Made by a program: the position numbers and the translations under genes | Notes under the pieces: generated by a model | Told to the model about the DNA's origin: nothing | The model's database searches: none | The model's input: the letters and a program-made list of their open reading frames with translations, nothing else | Shown here: positions 43,159 to 52,103 of the stretch, piece after piece | Numbering within the stretch: the stretch's first letter is position 1 | How the letters are laid out: every line of letters starts with the position of its first letter | From: Capsulimonadaceae bacterium | GTDB lineage: Bacteria; Armatimonadota; Armatimonadia; Armatimonadales; Capsulimonadaceae | Reading direction: 5' to 3' | Length of the DNA: 64,000 bases | Assembly (NCBI GenBank): GCA_031292625.1 | Contig: JARLGU010000051.1 | Span: 99,618 to 163,617, forward strand

Positions 43159-44889
43159 ATGGCGGACGAGCGAAAAGGCAACTTGGGATCGGGCCGGGAT
43201 CGTGGACAAGCGGGACGCGGCGGCGCATCGGGGCAGCGAGGCGCGAGCGCTCAAGTGCGCGCGTCCGGTATTGTCGAGGAGATTTTGCGTCAAACGGAGC
43301 AGACGGATCCTCGTCTCCAGTATCTCCTTCTGCTGCGCCAGCAGCTCGAAGTGGATGAACAGCAGCTTGCCGAGGCCCACGAGACGATCGAAAAGTATGA
43401 TGAGGCGTATACCAAACTGACGCAGCCCGCGAACCGGATCGCCGTGTTTTTGTCGAAAAACGAAGACGGCACCGCGAACATCGCGCTGGGCGATAACGAG
43501 TTTTACACCAACATCGACCCGAACGTGGACGGCGAGCAACTCAAGACAGGCACGCGCGTCAAGGTGAACGATGCGTACGCGGTCGTCGGCGACCTTGGTC
43601 CGGCGCAAAACGGGCAGGTCGTGAAGATTGCTCAGGTGCTCGACGATGGACGTCTGCGTGTGGGCGGCGACGTGCAGGGAACGGGCAGCCGGGTCGTGCT
43701 CCGAGGGGCTGCGCTGGCCGGCGAGACGCTCAAGGATGGGCAGGACGTGCGGATGGAGCCCAACTTCCGCGTCGCGCTCGAGAGTTTTGCGTCCAAGGAG
43801 AACAAGGACTTCTTCTTGGAGCAAGTCCCGCCGCTCGACTGGTCGAAGATCGGCGGTCAGGAAGAGGCGATCGGCGTAATCCGCGATGCCATCGAGTTGC
43901 CGCTGCTTTATCCGGAGCTTTACGAACGGTTTGGCAAGCGCCCGTTGAAGGGCATTCTGCTTTACGGCCCTCCGGGTTGCGGCAAGACGTTGATCGGCAA
44001 GGCGACTGCGTACAATCTGACGGCGGAGTACCGGCAGAGGACCAAGAAGGATGTCAAAGAGTACTTTATGTACATCAATGGCCCCAAGATCCTCAACATG
44101 TGGCTGGGCGAGAGCGAGCGGCAGGTGCGCGAAATATTCTCCACGGCTCGCGAGAAGGCGAAAGAAGGGTACCTGGTCTTTATCTTTATCGATGAAGCCG
44201 AGTCCATTTTGCGTACGCGATCGTCGGGGCGGTTCACGAATATCAGCAATACCGTCGTTCCGCAGTTCTGCGCCGAGATGGACGGTTTGGTGAGTCTCGA
44301 AAACGTCGTGGTCATGCTGACGTCGAATCGGCCGGACTATATCGACCCGGCGATCCTGCGCCCTGAGCGCATCGATCGGAAGGTCAAGATCGTTCGCCCC
44401 GATCGCAAGGCGACACAGGATATATTCGGCATCTATCTGCACGATAAGCTGCCGCTCGATTACCGCCTCGTGGACGAAAAGGGCGGGGAGCGCCAGGCGC
44501 GCGAGTTCCTGATCGAAACCGCGACCGAGCTCGTATGGCGCAAGGCGCCCGAGACGGAGTTTATCGAGGTCTATCTGCGCAACGGCGGCGTCGACACGCT
44601 TCACTGGAAGGACCTGGTAAGCGGAGCGTTGATTACGTCGATCGTGGAGCGCGCCAAGGACTATGCGATCAAGCGGAGCATCGACGTAAAGAGCACCCGC
44701 GAGGGAGTTTCCGCCGAGGACATCGAACGGGCTGTGCATTCGGAGTACAAGGAAAACGAGATATTTCCTAAAACTGACAACCTCGAAGACTGGCTCAAGC
44801 TGCTCGACTATGAGCCCGAGAACGTGGTCAGCCTCAAGCCGATTAACGCGAAGCGCGGCGAAAAACCGACGCGCAAGGGCGTGATCTGA
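43159..44889 (+). CDS. mpa: Proteasome-activating AAA+ ATPase (Mpa/ARC)
   Basis: 576 residues. An N-terminal coiled coil (about 30-85) is followed by tandem OB-like interdomains (about 90-225) and one AAA+ module: Walker A GPPGCGKT (270-277), Walker B FIFIDEAES (Asp345), sensor-like MLTSNRPDYIDPAIL and an ISNTVVPQ loop. It should form a hexamer that recognises tagged proteins, unfolds them and feeds the 20S core encoded downstream. ATG 43159 is chosen for AGGAAG (43146-43151). The C terminus reads GEKPTRKGVI, lacking the penultimate Tyr (QYL) by which actinobacterial Mpa docks on the proteasome. Family assignment is strong. Confidence 0.94.
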   Translation: MADERKGNLGSGRDRGQAGRGGASGQRGASAQVRASGIVEEILRQTEQTDPRLQYLLLLRQQLEVDEQQLAEAHETIEKYDEAYTKLTQPANRIAVFLSKNEDGTANIALGDNEFYTNIDPNVDGEQLKTGTRVKVNDAYAVVGDLGPAQNGQVVKIAQVLDDGRLRVGGDVQGTGSRVVLRGAALAGETLKDGQDVRMEPNFRVALESFASKENKDFFLEQVPPLDWSKIGGQEEAIGVIRDAIELPLLYPELYERFGKRPLKGILLYGPPGCGKTLIGKATAYNLTAEYRQRTKKDVKEYFMYINGPKILNMWLGESERQVREIFSTAREKAKEGYLVFIFIDEAESILRTRSSGRFTNISNTVVPQFCAEMDGLVSLENVVVMLTSNRPDYIDPAILRPERIDRKVKIVRPDRKATQDIFGIYLHDKLPLDYRLVDEKGGERQAREFLIETATELVWRKAPETEFIEVYLRNGGVDTLHWKDLVSGALITSIVERAKDYAIKRSIDVKSTREGVSAEDIERAVHSEYKENEIFPKTDNLEDWLKLLDYEPENVVSLKPINAKRGEKPTRKGVI

Positions 44890-44934
44890 TGGCGGCGGCG
44901 GCGGAGACCTGCCTTCCCTTCTGCTTCGCTCTGG

Positions 44935-45009
44935 GCTCCTTCCTTCTGAAACGGAAGGAGCTCAGGAATGTCCCGCCAGCGCTTTTCAATGAAGCGCCTT
45001 CCCGGCGGG
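44935..45009 (+). other. Two stable hairpins in the mpa-dop spacer
   Basis: GCTCCTTCC (44935-44943) pairs with GGAAGGAGC (44953-44961). A second nested hairpin has outer CCCGCC/GGCGGG (44972-44977, 45004-45009) and inner GCGCTT/AAGCGC (44979-44984, 44992-44997). No T-tract follows either, so they are more likely processing or attenuation structures than simple terminators. Confidence 0.55.
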
Positions 45010-45010
45010 C

Positions 45011-45065
45011 GAAGATGGCTAGCCCGGCCATACGAGGGCATCTTGAATCTTCAAGTGAAATCCCC
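45011..45065 (+). repeat. Family B intergenic repeat, copy 4
   Basis: Begins GAAGATGGCTAGCCCGGCCA, then GAGGGCATCTTGAATCTTC and the tail AAGTGAAATCCC. It stands directly upstream of the dop start codon, inside what should be one proteasome operon. Confidence 0.6.
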
Positions 45066-45086
45066 TGAGGGGCGGCCGGAGGCATC

Positions 45087-46583
45087 TTGACTCCCTTATA
45101 TGGCATCGAAACGGAATATGGCCTCCAAGTCGAGGGCAAGGGGGCTGAGGACCTCGTTGCGGAGAGCCGCGCGGCGGTGAACGCTTACCGGGGCCGATTC
45201 GCGAGTCCTTGGCGCTACCGGGACGAGGATCCGCGCAACGACATGCGGGGATTTCACGCGTCGCGACTGCGTTACGATCCCGAGGACGCAAAATTCGACA
45301 ACCCCGCCGCCGTTCCGTTGCCCGCCGAAGATGAGCGCGCCGACCATGTGCTGGTGAACGGCGCGCGCCTGTATAACGACCACGGACATCCCGAATACAG
45401 CACGCCCGAGTGCGCATCGCTCGCGGACATCGTCGCGCACGATAAGGCTGGCGAGCGGATCGTTCTCGCGTGCGCGCAAGCACGAGCGGCGGAACTTGGC
45501 GCGCCAGTTACGATTTACAAGAACAATACCGACTTCCACGGCAGCTCCTACGGCACGCACGAAAACTATCTGATGGGCCGCGAGCGCCCATTCGGCGAGG
45601 TGATCGTCGCGCTCATCCCGTTTCTCGTGACGCGTATCGTGTACACCGGAGCGGGGAAGGTTGGCGTCGAGCCGCGCGGGAAGCCGGGAACCTTTCAGCT
45701 CTCGCAACGGGCCGATTTTTTCACCGAAGAGGCGTCGGTCGACACGCTCCATCGCCGTCCGCTAGTGAACACGCGTGATGAGCCGCACGCGGATTCGCGG
45801 CTTTGGCGCAGACTCCATGTGATCGCGGGCGACGCGAACCTCTCCGAATATGCGACGGCGCTCAAAATCGGTACAATGTCGTTAGCGGCGCGTTTGATCG
45901 ATGATGGCTTTGTCCCGCCATTGCGGATCAACCGGCCAGTCGAGACCATCAAGGAGATCTCGCGCGACGGCTCCTACCGCTGGCCGGTGCGTCTGACCAA
46001 TGGGCGCATCGTGCGCGCGACCGAGGTGCAACGGGCCTATCTGGACGAGGCGCGTAAACGGTTTGCAGGAGATCGCGGAGACGTCGATTGGACGCTGGCG
46101 GAGTGGAGCGCGGTGCTCGACGCGCTGGATGAAGACCCGATGCAACTCGGCGACCGCCTGGATTGGGTGGCCAAGAAGGCCTTGATCGATGATTTTGTGG
46201 CCGACGACGGCGGCGACTGGGACGATTACCGTCTGCAGGCGATCGACATGGCATACTGCGACATCGATCCAGCCGTGGGATTGTATGGCGCGCTTGTGGA
46301 TGCCGGTCAAATGCGCCGGTTTGTGAGCGACGATGCGATTGAAGCGGCTCTGGATACGCCGCCGTCGAATACGCGCGCGGCGATCCGGGGCGAACTGGTC
46401 TGCCGGTACGCGGAGAGCATCGGGAACGTTGCGTGGGGCACGGTTGTTTTGCGGACGGAGAACGATTCGTGGGTGGCCGATCTTGATGGTTACTTGACGC
46501 CTGAAAAAGTGGCGCAGGGGCTTGAGGCAATTGGCCGCGAAAGCGACCTCCGGGAGCTTATCAAGGTCTTCGGTTCGAGATAG
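45087..46583 (+). CDS. dop: Dop/PafA-family carboxylate-amine ligase superfamily protein, Dop-like (UBact deconjugase)
   Basis: 498 residues starting at TTG 45087 behind a clear GGAGG. N-terminal YGIETEYG is the metal/ATP-binding block. NGARLYNDHGHPEYSTPEC carries the catalytic aspartate (Asp98). NNTDFHGSSYGTHENYLM follows and the C terminus matches the family. Asp98 lies ~86 residues after GIETEYG, as in Dop (about Asp95), because a Dop-loop insertion (about 40-85) is present; PafA has its aspartate near 64. The DHxHPEYS wording is also Dop-like. It should remove the modifier from substrates. No second family member is encoded here, so who ligates UBact is open. Confidence 0.85.
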   Translation: MTPLYGIETEYGLQVEGKGAEDLVAESRAAVNAYRGRFASPWRYRDEDPRNDMRGFHASRLRYDPEDAKFDNPAAVPLPAEDERADHVLVNGARLYNDHGHPEYSTPECASLADIVAHDKAGERIVLACAQARAAELGAPVTIYKNNTDFHGSSYGTHENYLMGRERPFGEVIVALIPFLVTRIVYTGAGKVGVEPRGKPGTFQLSQRADFFTEEASVDTLHRRPLVNTRDEPHADSRLWRRLHVIAGDANLSEYATALKIGTMSLAARLIDDGFVPPLRINRPVETIKEISRDGSYRWPVRLTNGRIVRATEVQRAYLDEARKRFAGDRGDVDWTLAEWSAVLDALDEDPMQLGDRLDWVAKKALIDDFVADDGGDWDDYRLQAIDMAYCDIDPAVGLYGALVDAGQMRRFVSDDAIEAALDTPPSNTRAAIRGELVCRYAESIGNVAWGTVVLRTENDSWVADLDGYLTPEKVAQGLEAIGRESDLRELIKVFGSR

Positions 46584-46612
46584 GGCGATGATAATCGGAA
46601 AGGGGTGTCGTG

Positions 46613-46801
46613 ATGGTTGTCGTGGACGATGAGAGGACAACGAGGCCGGTGTCGCCGGCGGATCCCGCGCGCCGTGGCGACGAGGAGCGCGGACCGTCGC
46701 GTCCGGACGTTCAGCGCCCCGATCGGAGCGATCTGCTCAAGCGGATGAAGCGAGTGGATCCCGATCAGGCGCGCAAGTACAGGCAGCGCAGCGGAGAATA
46801 G
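46613..46801 (+). CDS. ubact: UBact, prokaryotic ubiquitin-like protein
   Basis: A 62-residue, highly charged, predicted disordered protein with no cysteine and a C terminus DQARKYRQRSGE. Position between dop and the proteasome genes, size, LLKRMKRVDPDQARKY and a terminal Gly-Glu match UBact, the Pup-like modifier reported from Armatimonadetes, Nitrospirae and other non-actinobacteria. Ending in Glu, it needs no deamidation before being ligated to lysines. ATG 46613 follows GGAAAGGGG; GTG 46610 is also possible. Easily missed because of its size. Confidence 0.88.
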   Translation: MVVVDDERTTRPVSPADPARRGDEERGPSRPDVQRPDRSDLLKRMKRVDPDQARKYRQRSGE

Positions 46802-47017
46802 CGCGGCCGCGCTTTCTAGGAGCGGAGCGCTCGTCCGCTTGGGCGGAAGACCCACATTTCCGATGCGTGGGCCCGTCCTGCGCTTCGACTTGCTCATGTC
46901 CTGAACGCCTCGGTCGGCGGGAAGAGGGGAGCATGCGGCTCGTGGAGCGGCGGGCAAAATACGCGCGCCGGGCAACCGGAGGGCGGCGGCTTTTTACGGC
47001 GGATTGGATACGGTGAT

Positions 47018-47809
47018 ATGATCGATAGCAATGATACGGGGCTTGGCGATTTTGCCGCGCTGTTCGATGGCGGGACTGGCTCGATTTTCGCGCAGACCGG
47101 GCCGGCTGGGGCGCATGGCGTGCCGGCGGGACTCGATACGCATAGCACGACGGTAATTGCGGTGAAATACCGCGACGGCGTGATCAATGTGGCCGACCGG
47201 CGCGCGACGGCGGGCTACACCGTGATGTACGACCAGGCGGAGAAGGTGCTCGCGCTCGATGACTACACGCTGATCTCAATATCGGGATCGTTTGCCAAGA
47301 GCGTCGAGGTGGTCCGCTACCTGCGTCACGCGTTCAAGTATTTCGAGCGGTCGCAGCTTCAGCCGATGTCGCTCGACGGCAAGCTGCAAGAACTGAGCCG
47401 TGTGATTGCCGGGAACATGGCCGCGGCCATGCAGGGAATCGGAGCGTTTATCCCCGTCCTTTCCACGTTCGATCGCGAAGCGGGAACCGGGCGCATCTTC
47501 TTCTACGATGCCATGGGCGGCCAGTTCGAGACGGCGGAGTATGGCGCGGCAGGTTCAGGAAGCGCACCCATTCGCGGCGTGTTTGAATACATTCTTCGTA
47601 CGAAAGGACCCTTCCGCGAGATGGCTCGCGAGGATGCGCTGCACGAGGTGTTGACGCTTCTGGAGATTGCGTCGGATCTCGATACGGCCACGGGAGGCTC
47701 CTCGAAGCATCTTCCGGCCGCCAAGTATATCACCGCCGACGGAATACGGGACTTCACCGAGGACGAGATATTGACCGCTTTGGGGCGGCCGACGGGCAAT
47801 GCCCGATAG
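47018..47809 (+). CDS. prcB: 20S proteasome beta subunit
   Basis: 263 residues with a 43-residue propeptide. Processing before Thr44 in HS^TTVIAVKYRDG exposes the catalytic N-terminal threonine; ADRRATAG supplies the conserved Asp and AEKV the conserved Lys. The body keeps the proteasome fold (SISGSFAKSVEVV, GTGRIFFYDAMGG). It forms the inner proteolytic rings. The start lacks a strong ribosome site; a GCGCGGCCGCGC palindrome and no gene occupy the 216 bp after UBact. The alpha gene follows after 18 bp. Confidence 0.95.
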   Translation: MIDSNDTGLGDFAALFDGGTGSIFAQTGPAGAHGVPAGLDTHSTTVIAVKYRDGVINVADRRATAGYTVMYDQAEKVLALDDYTLISISGSFAKSVEVVRYLRHAFKYFERSQLQPMSLDGKLQELSRVIAGNMAAAMQGIGAFIPVLSTFDREAGTGRIFFYDAMGGQFETAEYGAAGSGSAPIRGVFEYILRTKGPFREMAREDALHEVLTLLEIASDLDTATGGSSKHLPAAKYITADGIRDFTEDEILTALGRPTGNAR

Positions 47810-47827
47810 AGAAGGTTAGGCCATTTT

Positions 47828-48613
47828 ATGCCAGTCAGCCCATACGAATGGAATGAGAGCATTCGCCAGCGCAATGAGTATATTGAGGATCGTCTGAAGG
47901 ACGGCTCCCCGGTTGTGGCGATCTCGTACGATAACGGCGTTCTGATCCTCTGCCTGCGTCCGACGCAGCGCAAGATCTTCGAGATTTACGATAAGTTGGT
48001 GCTCGCCGCGATCGGAAACCAGGCGGACATCGAGTCGATCCGGACCGGCGCGATCGATATTGCGCACCGGGAGGGATTTAGCCGTTCGCCGGACGACGTG
48101 AGTATCCAGCGGATCGTCGGTTTTGCCGTATCGCCCAGTATCAAGAAGGTTTACGCGGACCCGTTCGCCGCGCCGATCGTGATCCGGGCGTTGTTCGCGG
48201 AGCTAGGCAAGACGGCGGACGTGGACCAGTATCTGATCGTCAGCTATGACGGCGAGTTCACACGCTCCCAACATTACGCGGTCATCGCTGGAACGGACTA
48301 CGCTGAGGAGCGCGTCCTCAATCATCTCAAAAGCGAGACGGAAGGCAACATCCCGACGCTCCAACAGGCGTTGCGCGCGGCCGTGTATGCATGGGGAATT
48401 GGGCGCAAACACATCGAGGAAGAGGATCGCGAGGAGGGTGATTTGCCGTCCGACCGCGAGAAATCCGGCGATGTCTCAGACTTTCTGACCGAGCACCTTA
48501 ATTCCGGATGGTCGGTTGAAGCGGCGATTTTGGAACGCAGCTCCCATCGCGAAAGCCGCTACCGCGTGTTGGCCGAGGCGGATCTCGCGGAGACGCTGAA
48601 GGCGTACCGGTAG
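47828..48613 (+). CDS. prcA: 20S proteasome alpha subunit
   Basis: 261 residues. The N-terminal helix region (SPYEWNESIRQRNEYIEDRL) and proteasome fold (PVVAISYDNGVLILCLRP, KIFEIYDKLVLAAIGNQAD) identify an alpha subunit without catalytic Thr. It forms the outer rings that gate entry and receive the ATPase tails. AAGG precedes the start. The acidic tail region (EEEDREEGDLPSDREKSGD) is longer than usual. A terminator follows and ends the cluster. Confidence 0.93.
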   Translation: MPVSPYEWNESIRQRNEYIEDRLKDGSPVVAISYDNGVLILCLRPTQRKIFEIYDKLVLAAIGNQADIESIRTGAIDIAHREGFSRSPDDVSIQRIVGFAVSPSIKKVYADPFAAPIVIRALFAELGKTADVDQYLIVSYDGEFTRSQHYAVIAGTDYAEERVLNHLKSETEGNIPTLQQALRAAVYAWGIGRKHIEEEDREEGDLPSDREKSGDVSDFLTEHLNSGWSVEAAILERSSHRESRYRVLAEADLAETLKAYR

Positions 48614-48665
48614 GCGTGAGTTTGGTAGTGTGCGGAGAGCTGGAAGAAGACAGAGGAACCCTCTC

Positions 48666-48684
48666 GGGCCGGGTGGCCCTTTTT
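48666..48684 (+). terminator. Terminator of the proteasome cluster
   Basis: GGGCC (48666-48670) and GGCCC (48675-48679) pair around GGGT and are followed by TTTTTG. The rest of 48685-48884 holds only a weak minus-strand frame that I do not accept as a gene. Confidence 0.75.
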
Positions 48685-48884
48685 GATTAAGGGCCGTCCG
48701 CGCGATTGATTTGCTTCGCGATAAGCAATTCGCCGATCACAGCCAGCGAACGGCTGTAACGGGGCAGCGGGGTATTGTTATCGGCCGCGCGCATGTGGTC
48801 CAGCGGAACGCTGGCGCCGTCCGCGGAGGACGCCAGCGTGCCGAGCGCTCTTATCTTTTCTCGTGCCCGGTCGGGGGGCAATCC

Positions 48885-49805
48885 TCATTTTTCGCTGCGG
48901 AATTGCCGCGGGGTTTGGCCGGTTTCCTTGCGGAACATTCTCGCAAAGTAGGTGGGCTCCTCAAATCCGCAGGCCCAGGCGATATCGGAAATCGGCAAGT
49001 TCGTGTTCCGCAGCATTTCCTTCGCGTGAAGAACTCGCACCTGTGTCAGGTACTCTCGGGGCGTCACTCCCGCCGATGCGAGGAAAATCCGCTTGAGCTG
49101 CCAGAGTGAGAGGCCGACGGCGTCGGCGATCTCGCTGATGCGGATCTGTTGGCCGTAGTTGTCGTCGATTACTCGCTTGGCGGCGGCAATCGTCTGCTCC
49201 CGGATCCGGGCTCCCGGCGGCAGGGCGCTGGCGCCGCGTTCGTGGTGGCGGCCCAGGAAGATCAAGAGACGCCGGAAGAGCGCCTCGGCGACGACGAGAC
49301 CGCTGGTCGTGCCCGAATACCACTCGCTTTTCATCTCCGCCATCATATTGAGAACCGCGAAGTGCTGGTCGGGCGTCAGGTGGACGTAGCGTCCGCCTGA
49401 TACCCGGCGGTTCTTTGCTTGCGACCCGGACAACAGCGCCGGGAGCGCAGGGGTTTCAGCGAGCGCGTCGCGAAGCTTGTCGTCGATTACGCTGAGCTTG
49501 AAGTGGATGACATCGAGCGTCAAGTCCTTGCACTCGGTGTAATAGTGCGATGCGCCGACTCCCATGATGTAGACGTCTCCTGGGGCGACGTCGTAGGGAA
49601 TGCCCTCGATGACATGGATGCCGCTGCCTCGTTGCACGGTGAAGATAGAAGCGAAGTCGGTGTGCTTGAAGAGAGTGTCGAAAGTCCTGCGCCGGATGGG
49701 ATCGTCCACCCGCACGACGAGCTCGAGCGTGGGATTAAAAGCCCCGCGGTACTCGTCATGTGAGGCGAGATACTCGAATGTATGCGGTGTACAGATTGTA
49801 AGCAC
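48885..49805 (-). CDS. AraC-family regulator
   Basis: 306 residues: an N-terminal cupin sensor (about 40-110, VQRGSGIHVIEGIPYDVAPGD, here VQRGSGIHVIEG) and a C-terminal AraC double HTH (about 205-300, ISEIADAVGLSLWQLKRIF then ISDIAWACGFEEPTYFARMF). GTG start with AGAGG 12 bases upstream. It is divergent from the third prepilin gene across ~140 bp and may control it. No repeated half sites were recognised there. Confidence 0.93.
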   Translation of the reverse strand: MLTICTPHTFEYLASHDEYRGAFNPTLELVVRVDDPIRRRTFDTLFKHTDFASIFTVQRGSGIHVIEGIPYDVAPGDVYIMGVGASHYYTECKDLTLDVIHFKLSVIDDKLRDALAETPALPALLSGSQAKNRRVSGGRYVHLTPDQHFAVLNMMAEMKSEWYSGTTSGLVVAEALFRRLLIFLGRHHERGASALPPGARIREQTIAAAKRVIDDNYGQQIRISEIADAVGLSLWQLKRIFLASAGVTPREYLTQVRVLHAKEMLRNTNLPISDIAWACGFEEPTYFARMFRKETGQTPRQFRSEK

Positions 49806-49948
49806 TTGGGAATATTACCTCTCATGACTACGAAAATATTACATTAAACGCTGAATTGTTCTAGCCCTTCTCGAACCGGCATGATATAATGCCTTGTGTT
49901 GCGGTCCCAATTGTCGAGATCGAGGAATGGATACGGAGGTACTGATTG

Positions 49949-50782
49949 ATGAAGAGCCAACGACAAAAGACGAGATTGGCAATATCCGGATTTACTTTGA
50001 TTGAGCTCCTCGTAGTAATCGCCATCATTGCAATCCTGGCTGCTATTTTATTTCCTGTATTCGCCACGGCGAGAGACAAGGCGCGCCAGACAGCTTGTTT
50101 GTCCAACGAAAAGCAGATTGGCATGGCCATTTTGCAGTATGCCCAGGATTTCGATGAACTACTGCCGGTTGCCGGTCCAATAGCGCAAAACCGAGGAAGG
50201 TGGACTCAGCAGATTTACCCGTACATCAGGTCTGCGGCGGTCTTTACGTGTCCCAACATCAACAATAATCAGTGGAGCGCCACGAATAACACGCAAGGCG
50301 GTTACGGTTGGAACTGGGCGCTTGAAGACGGTTGCGAGTTGACCGGGCCATGTACGGCGCTTCAAACCGATAATGCGCCTGGTTTCCCGATCACGAAAGT
50401 CGCGCAGCCATCAGCAACAATCATCGTGGGCGAGGTTGGGTTTGACGTACCCACTGCAAACAATTATTCCGCGTCGTACGCCATATTCCCGGCGGATTCG
50501 CGAACGGTGACGACGTCGTGTACGAGCCCCAATTACATTGCCCAGTTCCGACATAGCAGTGCGGTCGCGATTCCGGAAATCGGAGGAACGCTCCTTTCGG
50601 TCGATGGATTTTGCAGCTTTCTTTTTCTCGACGGGCACACCAAGGCTTTAAATGCGGGCCAAGCATTTGCGACGGCGGCAAGCGAGAACGGAACGACGTT
50701 GGATGCGACGGCGTCGACGTGCACCAGCGGGACTCTGTACGACGACTATACGTCGAGATTTGTCCTTTGGAATATCTACTGA
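49949..50782 (+). CDS. Type II secretion/prepilin-like protein, DUF1559 type
   Basis: 277 residues: prepilin site ISG^[17 protein letters not shown] (cleavage after Gly14), [12 protein letters not shown], extracellular domain and the DGH signature (FLDGHTKA). ATG 49949 is chosen over the preceding TTG because of GGAGGT at proper spacing. A TATAAT (49885-49890) may be its -10. As with the other two prepilins, a carbohydrate-type regulator stands beside it. The role is not established. Confidence 0.92.
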   Translation: MKSQRQKTRLAISGFTLIELLVVIAIIAILAAILFPVFATARDKARQTACLSNEKQIGMAILQYAQDFDELLPVAGPIAQNRGRWTQQIYPYIRSAAVFTCPNINNNQWSATNNTQGGYGWNWALEDGCELTGPCTALQTDNAPGFPITKVAQPSATIIVGEVGFDVPTANNYSASYAIFPADSRTVTTSCTSPNYIAQFRHSSAVAIPEIGGTLLSVDGFCSFLFLDGHTKALNAGQAFATAASENGTTLDATASTCTSGTLYDDYTSRFVLWNIY

Positions 50783-50806
50783 CGTTTTGGACAATATGAC
50801 ATGCAA

Positions 50807-50841
50807 ACGGCTCCGCGATGAGATTGCCATCACGGAGCCGT
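50807..50841. terminator. Bidirectional terminator between convergent genes
   Basis: ACGGCTCCG (50807-50815) pairs perfectly with CGGAGCCGT (50833-50841). It sits between the prepilin stop and the stop of the minus-strand oxidoreductase. T-tracts on both sides are short. Confidence 0.75.
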
Positions 50842-50853
50842 CTGCTTGTTCGT

Positions 50854-51873
50854 CTATGCCTTCTTTGCGCTTGCGTAAAGCCGTTCCATCGTCGCCGCGC
50901 CGAGCGCTGCTTCACGGACGGGGACGAGCGGCACCTGAGTCGGCCGGCCGAGCAGGTGGTCCCAGAACAGGCGGAACGCGTGCGGGGCGGCTGGCGGAAG
51001 CTGCTCGGGCGTAAGCGGCTTCGTGCCGTCGGCGCCCTCGACATGCTCCGACTGGTAGAATATGCCAGTGGGCAGCGCGAGAATGGAGCCTTCGGTTCCG
51101 TAGACGCTCACGGGCGAGCGAAGGTTGGCCTTGTCGATCCAGCTCGCGTCGAACGTCGCCTGAAAGCCGGACTCGAACGTCAGCAGGGCGGTGCCGTACT
51201 CATCGATAGATGTTCCGTACTTGCCCGTGCGGTTGGCGATTGAGCCGTGCGCATCCACGATTTTGCCTTCGGATGCGGTATAGGTGGAGACGATCAGGTC
51301 GAGCGGGTGCGCTCCCATGTCGAGCAGCGCGCCGCCGCCCGAAAGCTCCGCCTGCGTGAACCACTTCCACTGATCGAACCAGCCGAGTGACGCGCCGCCG
51401 TGGCAGTTAGAGTAGCGCGCCCGCGTCAACTTGCCGAGGTGACCCGCAGCGACTTCTTTCTTAATGAACTGGTTGAGCGGCTGTCCGCGCTGCATGTAGC
51501 CGGTTTGAAAAACGACGCCTGCCTTCTCGATCGCGTCCGCCATCGCATCGGCGTCCGCTTTGCCGATTCCGATGGGCTTTTCAACAAAGAGGTTCTTGCC
51601 GGCGGCCGCCGCTGCAAGGACGATATCTTTGTGCAAGGCGGTTTCAGAGCATACAATGACTGCAGTGATCTCGGGATCGGCCAAGATCGACGCGACTGAA
51701 CTAGACGTGCCTGCGCCGACCTTCTCGGCGGTCGCCGCAGCCCGAGCCGCGTCGGGATCCCACACGGATTTTACGGAAACATCTCCCGCTTCCGCGAGTG
51801 TCTTGAGTTGGTCGACAAATCCCGGCGTATGAATATGTGCGACGCCGAGGAATGCCGTTTTAATGGAAGCCAT
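50854..51873 (-). CDS. Gfo/Idh/MocA-family oxidoreductase
   Basis: 339 residues. An N-terminal Rossmann domain (KTAFLGVAHIHTPGF) with the family motif FVEKPIGIGKADAD, followed by the C-terminal alpha/beta domain (GGGALLDMGAHPLDLI with the conserved catalytic-site His). These enzymes use NAD(P) on sugars, inositols or related alcohols. ATG 51873 is chosen for AAAGGA upstream; a longer frame to 51912 lacks a ribosome site. The dinucleotide motif is atypical (GVAHIH rather than GxGxxG). The substrate is not predictable. Confidence 0.9.
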   Translation of the reverse strand: MASIKTAFLGVAHIHTPGFVDQLKTLAEAGDVSVKSVWDPDAARAAATAEKVGAGTSSSVASILADPEITAVIVCSETALHKDIVLAAAAAGKNLFVEKPIGIGKADADAMADAIEKAGVVFQTGYMQRGQPLNQFIKKEVAAGHLGKLTRARYSNCHGGASLGWFDQWKWFTQAELSGGGALLDMGAHPLDLIVSTYTASEGKIVDAHGSIANRTGKYGTSIDEYGTALLTFESGFQATFDASWIDKANLRSPVSVYGTEGSILALPTGIFYQSEHVEGADGTKPLTPEQLPPAAPHAFRLFWDHLLGRPTQVPLVPVREAALGAATMERLYASAKKA

Positions 51874-52103
51874 GCGTGAGTTCCTTTCGGTCCGAGATGG
51901 ACAGTGCGCCATCGGGGACCCTGCGAAAATTCAAAAGCGCTTCTCTGTTCGCGACGCTTCCGTGCAATCCCTGCGCGAGTTTCGACGATGGCCGGCGTAA
52001 ATGTTGCTTGGATGAAGACGCCACGCACGCGCAGTACTTGACATAGCTGGGATTTTCGCTTGCTGTGCGTTAAGCGAGTGATTCCCCAAAATTGGTCAGG
52101 ACT

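Noticed and set aside
43129..44739. 536-codon minus-strand frame opposite mpa
   Set aside because: Shadow of the AAA+ ATPase frame; no family motifs.
45087..46583. PafA ligase
   Set aside because: The insertion before the catalytic Asp and the DHxHPEYS wording fit Dop; a ligase function is raised only as an open question.
48687..48881. 64-codon minus-strand frame between the proteasome terminator and the AraC gene
   Set aside because: It starts with TTG, lacks a ribosome site and shows no recognisable family; probably chance or a decayed remnant.
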